NCBI RefSeq assembly: GCF_002234675.1
Contig: NC_019859.2
Span: 6,665,240-6,729,239, forward strand
Source: Oryzias latipes
Taxonomy: Eukaryota > Chordata > Actinopteri > Beloniformes > Adrianichthyidae
Reading direction: 5' to 3'
Length of the DNA stretch: 64,000 nucleotides
Positions 26,196 to 37,100 of the stretch are shown here, piece after piece (within the stretch, counting starts at the first letter, position 1; every line of letters starts with the position of its first letter). The notes beneath the pieces were generated by a model. The model saw nothing but the letters and a program-made list of their open reading frames with translations, searched no databases and was not told the origin of the DNA. A program made the position numbers and the translations under genes.

Positions 26196-27219
26196 CGCTA
26201 CGTTCACACTGCAGGGCTTAATGCTCAATTCAGATTTTTTGAAAAATTCCGAATTTTTTGCAAGACCGTTCACATTTCCAAGTAAATCCGAACTTTTGTG
26301 GTCTCCACGACCCAAAACTGACCCGCATGCGCAGAAGAGTACTCAACGGTGAACGACGTCACTCGTTGTTTGCGGAGCCAACGTGAACAATAGATGTCAA
26401 CAACAGTGTTGTCAACAGTGGAGCTCTTTTTGCAAATCGTCTGTACCCACTGTAGTAGAATGAGGATGTGTTAGGGCCGCGCGCGCCGTACAGACAGGAG
26501 AAAAGCGCGTGCAGCGGTGGAAAATTGGGGGGGGGGGGGGCAGTGTGGGCGCGCATTCATGTTGTGTGTTACGGAGGACGGAGAACGGTAATAGAAGAAG
26601 GTTTCCCCCAGAATAAATGCTATTGATTCTTTATTAACCCGCTCTGGAGAATCCTGGAGAATCTAAGGGTCAGAACTGGGCGGAGGAGGAGAAGGATCCG
26701 CCTTGGGTCCCCCGCGCTTCTGATCACGGTCGGAAAGGGGAGAAAGAAAAAAAAAGTCATCGCGGGAAAGGTTCAATACCACGCTTGGCCATTTAGCTGG
26801 AAATTTTTTCAAAAACCGCCGGTTGCGATAAGAGCCCTGGAGTTTGGCCTGCTGTCACCCCAAATATTAATCCAATCGGGGACATCGCTTCCCTTCCACT
26901 GACTGGTCTCAGCAGCATCGTCTGCCATGGTTGTTGTTTATGTTCTCGTTCCCGCCTACTTCAACGCAAAATGATGACGTTTGTTGCGTATTGATGACGT
27001 ATGGTTCGGAATCAAGCCGCCTGGCCGGTCAGACGGCGGTCGCAATTGATAAGATCGGATACGTTTCGGAATCAGGACGGCATACCCAAGTGGCCTGGGT
27101 CGCAATTGAAAAGATCGGATCTGTGTCGTTCAGACTGTCATGAAAAGATCGGAATTGGGTTGCATAGGGGCAAAAAAAATCGGAATTGGGTCGTTTCAGC
27201 CTGCAGTGTGAATGTAGCA
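26196..27219. mobile_element. PIF/Harbinger-type non-autonomous element with TTA target duplication
   Basis: The left end reads GCTACGTTCACACTGCAGG one base in, and the reverse complement of the right end reads GCTACATTCACACTGCAGG. Flanks are TTA (26193-26195) and TTA (27220-27222), the 3-bp TWA duplication typical of PIF/Harbinger. The interior near the right end repeats GAT-CGGA(A/T)T motifs (AAGATCGGAT, AAGATCGGAATTGGG). No transposase was recognised in 1,024 bp. Confidence 0.8.
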
Positions 27220-27222
27220 TTA

Positions 27223-27749
27223 GTGGATGCAACTTAACTACCCAGACTTTGTTAATAATATGCCCTTTTTAGATTAATGCTCGTTTTAAATCTTCTCTAG
27301 CATGATAGGGATGATATCAAATTTTAAGTGTTGTTATTAGGTAGCTTTATGTGGAGGATTTCTTGAGATAAAATTTGCTGTATTTGTTCCAGAAAGCGTT
27401 GCGTTGTGCTTTTGTTGAGACAGAGATAATGATTCTGCTTTGTCTGAAAATAGAAACTTTCAGAAAAGTGAAATCTTCAGAAGTTGGGAATTGTTTTGGC
27501 AGTTAGACTATTAAGTCAATATTTTTGGTTTGGGAGATCTTATTTTTGAAAGCACGTTTTGTTAGTTTTTTTCTGTGTGACATGGCAAGTGAAAAAAATG
27601 TTTGTTCACCATATTGGATGAAGAAGCTGAAGTTACATGAAATCTGACATAGGAGAAAGTGCTTTGGGGGAAAACATTTAAAGCTAACTTTTGAATGAAA
27701 AATGTAACCCTGTATAACGTAATAGTATATTTCTGCTTTCCACCTCAGC
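27223..27749. other. DNA upstream of znf638 exon 1; nothing recognised
   Basis: AT-rich DNA leading into a good acceptor (TTCTGCTTTCCACCTCAG, ending 27748) for the first recognised znf638 exon. Confidence 0.4.
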
Positions 27750-28112
27750 CTCTTCGTGTACTCAGACAGTAATTCACACCTTTCTTCCACCCTTCGTTTG
27801 GAACGCAGTGCAACGCTGTCCATCGCCAACCGCACCAGAGGAGCTCATTTGATATTTGGACCTGCGGCGGCAGTAACAGCCCTTCGTATTGCTCAGGTTG
27901 AGACTCAGACACTGATTGCCCTTCAGCAGCTTGCTTTACTGGCATCTATTCTCTCTGGCAATCATTGTTGCAACAACGAACTTTCAAGAGTTGTGTTTAC
28001 CCACCTCGCCCTTCTTGGTCTTCTAAATAGACAGCAAGTGGCAACTGTGGGGTTAAACCCCACCACGAACTGTAAAGCTTTTACAGTTTCACAACGGAAT
28101 CTATTTGCAACC
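27750..28112 (+). other. znf638: Open 5' extension of znf638 exon 1 (UTR or coding)
   Basis: The frame of znf638 stays open for about 120 codons upstream of its first ATG, back to an acceptor, with no ATG in that part. It would encode a Leu/Gln-rich helical stretch (TALRIAQVETQ, IALQQLALLASILSG). This loosely recalls the LQLAQLQAQL-type N-terminal segment of RBM20. It is coding only if an upstream exon supplies the start. Confidence 0.4.
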
Positions 28113-31100
28113 ATGTATCACCAGCGACCCCAGCAACCAGGATCACAACGCTTTCCTAATGCACCCAGGCCGCCTCTACTCCCGACTCCTCCAAATCAAC
28201 ATTCAAACTGCTCAAATGTGCAAGGAATGACTTTTCCGTTTCCTCGTCCCACCCAACTTCCTGAAGAGCTGGAGTCAGCCCTATCTATCCGGGGCACAAG
28301 GGACATGGACCACCGTCAAATGGATCGTGGGAATCAACCTAGCCACAGCTCAGGTCCTGTGGTTGGTCAACATGGAGGCTTTGGTTCAAAGCCTTTATTG
28401 CTTTCAGCAGAAAACCCGACTGGTCATCAACAGGGAATAAACTGGTCAAACTATCCACCTCCAAAAAAACTGTTTGCAAGTCCCCCACCGAATGTCAACC
28501 TTCAAGGAACACAACAGCAGACTCAAAATCGTCAGCCTCATGGTGGTGGAAGCGATCCTCAAAATGTGTACACACCGGAAAGTGCTGGCAGCATCTTGGC
28601 CAGCTTTGGACTTTCAAACGAGGATTTAGAAGTGTTGAGCCACTACCCTGACGATCAATTAACCCCAGACACTTTGCCATTCATTCTAAGGGACATCCAG
28701 ATTAACAAGTCGGGCCAGCAGAAAAATGTTGCTTCCACTTCCTCAAGTTCTTTTTCTCACAACATCCATGAAATGCCAAAACTTGCTACCAGCTCCTCTC
28801 ATCCCCCGGAGGTACCGAGCCTACTTACTGTCACACAGACAGCAGGTAAAGTCATTGACTATGGTCATGCCAGTCGGGGAAAAGATGAGGGTACATCCAG
28901 AGAGACTTTCAAAAGGGAGCCGCTCTCAAGCGAAAGGACAGTTAAAATGTACCCAACATCGTCATCATCGACCGTTTCAAAAGCGGATAAACCCGAAAGA
29001 AGGCAAATTCGTATGGAACGCAAAGAAGCAAACAAGCTTGAAGACAGGGACTATCGCAGAACAAGCAGTGAGAAACGCCGGAGCAGTCGGTCACCTGCCC
29101 GTCAGTATCCTCTGTCACCCAAATCTCGTAATTTGGACAGAGACTACCGACAGGAAGTGTCAAAACCAAGATCCACGTCAGAAGCCAGGAGTGATTCTGC
29201 CTCAAGATATTCTGTGGCCTCGTCATTGAATTCACGACCGAGCAGTAGCAAGAAGTTGCCTACTCCAACCATGATTAGTGATTTTTCAGCCATGCCTCCA
29301 AAGGTGTATCCCCATACCTGCTCCCTGTGCCACGAACAGTGTGATGAAGAAAAGGTGAGTGTTAATGTCCCTTGTACCAGTGTCGCACATCTGCCTTAAA
29401 AGTGAAAACATCCAGATTCAGTTATACTAAAATAACCTTGTGTGAACTATTCACGAATACTTCCTGTCTTACCAACAGCAGACAGTGATCAGAGTGTTCA
29501 GTTTGGGGATCCAAATTCTCCAACCTGAGAACTCTGTCATCACAAAACCTTTATACACTCCTTATATACAAAATAATTATCACTTTGTAAAATAAAACGT
29601 ATCTTACGGTGATCATTCTCCTATTCTTAATATTGTTTTTTAAGAGTAGACATTGGCAAATGTTTTGAGTAATGAAAGCCAAGTTGGGACTTTGCAATAA
29701 TTGCACCAAGTCATCCCCCATTCAAATGTGTATTTGTTTCCTACAGATATTTCTCTTAGACAATGACCATTTATAGCTGTCAGCAAAAAAAAAAAATTAA
29801 AAAACTTTTACAAGAAATAAGATACTTGTAAAAGAAATCTGTTTACACGGTTTTAAAAATGAATGATGAATGAATTTTTAAGTGAAGTAGGTTTTTTCTA
29901 TTTTTTTATAGTGATTCATTTTAAACCTGGTACTGCAGAGTACCTGCCTGTTCTCCGAAAACTTTACAAAGACAGTTTTTCATTGTTCCTGCCTTGTCAG
30001 TTACCTCACTGACAGAATCGGTCCCCCATTTGTTCCTGCTTTGCACGTTTTTGTATGTCCTCCTAATCTTTTGGGATCAGGGATAATTTAGTCATTGGGA
30101 AAACATGTGATTAACTTCCCTACTATTGCCTTAAGTAATCCAGATTTCCTGCAGAAACATCATTCGAAGAATAACATTAATGCAAACAGTTTCAAGAGTC
30201 TTCATTTTTTGAAAGGGTACAAATACCTGTGTGTGGTGTCAAAATATGCTTGTTTATTTATCCTATATTTTGTAATTTGTTTTGTCATACCCAACATTTT
30301 TGGTTTCAAGATTTCTTCTAAGTATGTGGACCTAATGCACCTGCGGCACATTTTTTTCAGCAGTTTGCCGCTGCGTGATCAAGTAAAACCTTTACTTTTT
30401 ATTGTAATCTAAGAAGTGGGTTTAATCTTTTAGGTAAAGTTTTAGTGCAGGAATATTTGCTAATTGCCTTTCATAGGTTATCTTATGTTCAGCGATGAAA
30501 TTCTCATTAAATAAAAAGTGGGTAATTCATTTACTTAGGCAGCACAGATAAACAGGAGGGTGAAAGTCTTACCCTGAAAATGTTTGCTTTTCATCTGAAA
30601 TTTGTCCTTCTTTGATGAAATGGTTTATCAGAAATTCTCTTTATGCTTTGCTGTCCTAAAAAATGTGAAACTGACAAACAGTTGAGTTTTATTTTCTTGC
30701 AATAGAATGTTGGAAATCAAAGCATTTTTCTGCTTTAAGGTTCACCAATTAAAACAAGTTATAGATTTTTTTAAAATAAATTTAATATTTAAATGAGGTC
30801 AGAATCTGAGAAAGTTCAATGTTTACATGTTATTTACGATGAGTTTCCCAATCTTCTGACCGTCTGGCTCCATAAAGACTCATTCTCTTTGATTTTTTTG
30901 TTTCGTTTTTAATTTAAATTTGTACAAATCCCTGGAAACGTTTGACTTTTTCACACAAAAATTAATTTGAAGTTTATCTGAATTTTGTTATTCTTTTAAA
31001 AGTTAGTGATTATCAGTGATTAAATGTCAGTTTGATTGAGCAGGGTTCTACAATCTAACTAACCAGCCCCCCGATTTATTTGTTTTCATTTTGGGTTGCT

Positions 31101-34100
31101 TAAGTGTTGGTTTATGATAAACAATTATAACTAAATAGCTGTTTGACCTTTTTGCTTTCTTTGTAGTTTTTAGCACAGATTGAGGAAAAAACAGTCAAAG
31201 AATTCTCTTTGAGGGTTTGCTAAATAGGAGGCATTTAAAGGATCAGGTTCCACTGGACTGTTGAACTATCATGTCTTTGATTTTCATCCTCATACTTGTG
31301 TGTGTGTGTTACTCTGCCTTCAGTTTTTTCTTTGCATCTGTGTCGGAAAATGACGTTTTTGACTTCAATTTCTTTGATTTTCTTTGTCAATTTAGGACTG
31401 GGTTGACCATGTAAACACTGTCAACCACACTTCTGCCTGCAGAGACCTGCGCAACAGGTGAGGACGTCGGGCAGTACATCCCATCTCTATAAGCATAGTT
31501 GTTAAAAAAAAAGTTAGCATTTGATGTAGACACGTAATATGCAGCAATAAAAACGTAATCAGTCTGTTTTAAGTTACAAATTCAAATTCAAGATTTTCAC
31601 ATAAACTCTCTTGTGGACATGATGAATATTGTTTATTATAAATTGTATATTGGCACATTGTAACATTTGATTTTTGTTTTGTTTTATTGAAATTACATTT
31701 TACTACCAAAATATTTTTTCTAGTATGCCTGTTCACCTTTACACAGAGTCCAGTTTTAGTTTGTTATTCAACTTGGATTTATGTGTTTGTTTAAAGGTAC
31801 CCAGACTGGAAGCCCAATACACCAAGGTCAGTTATTGTACTGATTTAAAAAAAAAAAAAAATCTCCTCTACTTGTTTTTGCAGCGATTAGGTGGCATTCT
31901 TTGTCTCAATCAGGTTAGACATGAATCACCATGGACTATGATGTTTGCAGATGATAGTGTGATTTGTAGCGAGAGCAAGGAACAGGTGGAGGAAGTTTGC
32001 CCTGGAAAAGAGAGGAATGAAGGTTTACCGCAGCAAGACGGAGTACATGTGTAGATTAGAGGAACCCGAGTGGAAGAGAGAGGTTACAGGGAGAAGAGAT
32101 AAAGAAGGTGGAGGATTTTCAATATCTAGGGTCAACAGTCCAGAGTAATGGAGAGTGTGGAAAAAAAGTGAAGAAGCGAGTGCAGGCAGGTTGGAATGGT
32201 TGTAGAAAAGTGTCAGGTGTGATGTAGAAGAGTTTCAGCTCAAATGAAAGGAAAGGTGAAAGGAAAGACCACCCGTGTTGCTTGACCTAACAACAGTGGC
32301 ACTGAAGAAAGACAGGAAGCAGACCTGGAGGTAGCAGAGATAAAGAGGCTGGGGTTCTCTTTGGGAGTAACCAAGATGGATAGGATCAGGAATGGGTACA
32401 TCAGAGGACAACACGTTAGAGGTTTTGGAGATAAAGTCAGAGAGGCCAGACTGAGATGGTTCGGACATGTCCAGAGGAGAGACAGTTTGTAGAGGGATGC
32501 TGAGTCTAGAGCTGCCAGGCAAGAGGTCTAGAGGAAGACCAAAGAGGAAGTTTATGGATGCAGAGAATGAAGACACGATGGTAGCTGGTGTTAGAGGAAA
32601 GGATGCAGACGAGAGAGTTAGACGGTGGAAACATGATTCACTGTGGCGACCCCTGAAGGGAAAAGCAGAAAGGAAAAGAAAAAGAGTTTTATGTACTGGT
32701 AGTTGGAAAAAAACCTGAAACACCAGATGGATGACTTGATATACAAGTTTTCTCCACTGTAAGATACATAATTTAATTAAATCTATGGAAAGAAAAGATG
32801 TTTAAAAATATATTTCTAATGATGAAGTGTATTTGAGCTGTAACTTTTTAATCTAAAACACATCTAGTTAGAAAAACATTAGTAATACCCAACATGCACA
32901 GCAAAGGATTAGCTGGCTCTGATGTCAAAGCCATGAGAAGTAAACGTCTCAACTATATATTTCATGGACTTGTGAGTGGTGAAGGTTGCTGTACGGTCGC
33001 CTCTGAAAACACCTGCAGTCGTGTTTTTCAGTCGGAGTGGACGATACGGCAGTCGGGCTCTGTGGGACCCCAAGGATGGATCTCCGTTTCATTCCCGCTC
33101 TCGATCTCCAAGTCCTCCAGCAAGCAGACGTCGGCTGGAGGCCCATTCCCATGGATCACGTGGGAGGCCCTACTCCTCCCAGCACCACCCACGGCCTTAT
33201 CATAACTCAGGTAACACAGACAAGTGACTCTGAAATTCTTTTTGAGTTCAATCAGATCAGAATTTTAAAGTTGTCTTAAACGTTGTTTTTGCTCTACTCA
33301 GAACGCAGTCATCGGTATGACACCCCTCATCACGGCTCACACTCTTATTCCTTTGTGCACCGAACATCCTCTTCCTCCTATGTGCACCGGACATCCTCCT
33401 CTTCATTCAGAGGCTACCAGCATGATCGGAGGAGCAGAGCAGGTTTGTTGATATGTTGTTGTTGCTTTTTGTGTTGCTCATGGTCTCATTATCAGCATTA
33501 CTCTTCACTTTAAATAAGAAGAACAAAAAAAATTATGAGTAGGGAATCAGCTTAGTTTGAGGTGGAAGAAAAGAAGTAAGACATTTCACAAATGTTGGTT
33601 TATCTCTTGTTGATTCTTGGCAGTTTTAGTTTTTTATTCTATGAAACAAACCGGTCTGATGTAATCGGTTGAATGTAAACCAATGAAAGGATAAAAATAA
33701 ACTTCTAAAGAGTACCAGACCATGACAGTGTAAAGGCATATATATGTATATTCTTCTAACTATAGGCTCCGTGCACATAACTAAGGAGTTCTACTTCCGC
33801 CGCCTTGAGTGTGAGGCCGACCATTTCCGGTTTGCGACTTCTATAGCAGCGACACGGCAGATTTTGATTGCGAAATGGCATATTTCACCCGTTGTCTACA
33901 AGGTCTCCCGAAAATCGCCGTGAACGACATCTACAGGATCGTGGTTACATGGGCAAAATATCGAAAAAAATATAGTGTCGAAAATACCGAAAGGGAAATG
34001 TGTCCCGTTGTAAACAAACCTTTGCTGTCACATATTTATGCAGCAGCTTGGTATATAAGAGGCGATCTTCCAAACGTGCTTTTATTAATGTTGTGAATGT

Positions 34101-37100
34101 TATGAAGTGCCTGTTCGCTCATCATTTTATATTTAATCCTTGTGGTCAGTGCTTTTTTTGTGGAAGAACAGAACTGAAGAAGAACCCAGTGTTAGGAGAG
34201 GCTAACAACATTAGCCCACATTAGCCTTTTGATGGACACAAAATCCAGGACAAACCATGCGGGAAACGCTGCAATCTGAATACTGCCTGCACGTAAATCT
34301 CTGGGAATAATATCAACCTTTATTTTGTCGGGGCACAACTAGAAACACAATTCCATGTGATTTTTTTGAACAGTTTCTAAGAACTGAGCGACATTTCTGC
34401 TCTGAAAAGCTCACACACACTGTGTGCTCTGCTCTGTCCTCGCGAGTCCTGCAGCCGCTAACCCAGAGCGGCGGGTCGGCTCGCAGTCCGAATTCTCACA
34501 CGTAACAAAGCACCCTCCCCTCAAACACATTAATAAAGCCGGCTGCTCTGCTCAGAGAGGTTCAATCGGTCCACTGGCACCGAAACCCGAACGCAGAGCT
34601 CGGGTGCCGGGTCCAGACGTCAGTGGGCACGCATCCCCCCGCATCTCCCTCGTGAGGGGTGAAAGAGAGGGGAGAGCCAGCAGGGCGAGAGCGGTGCGGC
34701 GCTTTTCGCGGGGCGTCCGCTGAGCAGTTGGTCGGTCCCATATTAGCTCCAAAGCTTTCTCTCAGCGAAACACCATCTATGCGTGACGTAAACAAGAGCA
34801 GTGGTGACACACGATCGGAATGAACCGTTTACATGCTAAACGATCGGTATACCCAGCTATCTCGATCGGAAAGAAATTTTGATCCGAACAAGTCTGACCG
34901 GGGCAAAGTATTCCGAACGGCGTGTTTACATGACGCATTTTCTTTCCGATTGCTGCAAAAACAAAACACGACGTGTCTTGCTTGGGGTGAAGTCCTCCCG
35001 CCGTGTTCACCATCCATTCGGCTCTCACTGACACATATACTGGAAAGCTATGAAAGCTTATATTAGTACTGTTGTACTTTGACAAATTCGCACACGGGTA
35101 CACAACAATGTTGTGAAGCCTGTCTTTTACCCGAAATCCGCTACTATTTACTCAAAACTAGCAACTCAACAAAACTCCCCACAACAATAACACGACCAAC
35201 AGGAAGTTGTCGGCCTCACACTCGAAACACGGAAGTTAACCGGAAGTTCTATCGTGCACGTAGGCTATAACTATTGGTAATCTTGCAGGGGGTAATTCTC
35301 GGGGTGCAGTGAAACGGCCACACGATGAAGACTCCGATGGCAGCCACCGAAATCCACCCTCCTCCTCCTCTGCGAGTTCCAAACACGGGTCCTCTAAAAA
35401 CGTCAAGGATACGGCCAAACCTGTCACCAAAACAACCAAGACGGCAAGTGCAAACCGTCTCACACTTTTTTTTTTTTTGTTGAAGTTGATGTTTCTGTGG
35501 ATTTAGGCCAAATTCCTTGGATAACATTGATGGTAACTAAATGAGCCAAACCAAACCACGACCATCTGACAGTTTCATTCCCTATTTCCATTTTCTGGAT
35601 ACTCTCTAGATTCTTTTGTTTTTCTCCTTGGTTTCAATTTGAAAACAAAATGCTGTTATTGAGTTTTGAACATTTGAATCTGTTAACCCTTTGGTGCTTG
35701 GCGCCTAAATCTCCATGCTTGCCTACTTTACACCTATATTTTCGACTACTTGCTTACCTGGTATTTTTTATTCATCATAACCTCACCATGTTGTATTCCT
35801 ACTATAGACATAAAATCATGCAAAAATACAAAATTCAGTCTTGGAAAAAAAAAAGGGTTTTAATTTTGCCGTGGCGGTGCACCGCAGAATTTCCGCCATT
35901 TTTAGACAACGCCGGTGCTCTGTGAACTGGAAAAATCCTTGTTCTCCACTCCGCTCCTCAAAACGGTCACGTTTTCACTGCTGTGCCGGTCTTTTGCTCT
36001 CTCCAAGAGGTAAAAGTTAGCCTTTTACTGTTTGCAATCAGAGTCCTCAAATGACGGCTCTGAGAACGGCACCTCTTCCTCCGGCTGAAAAACCCGCCCC
36101 GGCCCTGATTGACATTAAATCTTCTGCCTCATTGTTAAAGCTTTAAAAAATCCTCCACATCTAGAAACTTAAAAGAATTGCCCTGTTCTTTCTGTCACTC
36201 AAAACGCAGGATGCTCGGTTCCAAAGGGTTTAAATGTACGCTGACGGCGTTTTTTATTCCATGTGTTACTGTTCACATTGTGTTTTAACTTTTACATGTT
36301 GTTCTTCTTCATCTGTAGTCTCATTATGACATTATGAACTTGAACTTTGCGTTTGGTTTGTAGGCTATTAAACCTCCACCTGCCAAAAAGAAAAAGAAGG
36401 GGATGACTGCAGCCACCAATGACTTTGTGGACCGCCTGGTTTACCTGACGGGCATCCCGACCGATGCCTCTGAGCAGGAGGTTACCGACATGGTTGGGGC
36501 TTTTGGCAAAATCAATAACGTGATCCTTATGCCATGCTCTGAGGAGGAGAGTGAGAAGGCCCAAGGACAGAAGGTGCAGCTTCACTTTATAAATGTACAG
36601 TGGCTTGAAGGTTTGCGCCCTTTGCTCATCGTGACTTCTTTTTTAGGCGTCTGTATGTATGGTTAAGGCGGAGGACGCTCGAGCTTTGGCTTCCTCTTCA
36701 AATCTGCTCATCAGAAACCAGGAAATCACAGCTTCAGTGGCAAAGGCAAGATTTTTTGTTAGAGTTTGAGCTGATTTTTTTTTTTCTATTTTAGCAACAC
36801 TGTCATTAAACCGACCCATAACTCGTTTGCAGCTTTAACTGTATTGACATTGTGCAGAAAATGTAAAGACGTTTTTGTTTTTTTTAAACCTACAAGTCAG
36901 TACAGTAATTCTTGGGTTCCACCTTAAATCGTTCATATTTGAATTTCTATAAATAAATACATTTTTTTGTTTACTTTTTTTATAGAAGCAAGAAGATGAA
37001 GCCTCATCTGATTCCAGCAGGTTTGTCTTATGTCTAATTTTTTCATTTTATTTTTCAGTGCCCACATTCATTACAACTTTTAACACTTCAGTCACTATTA

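Noticed and set aside
32235-32723. Minus-strand frame of 162 codons
   Set aside because: Antisense of the LINE fragment; the sense strand shows the reverse-transcriptase motifs.
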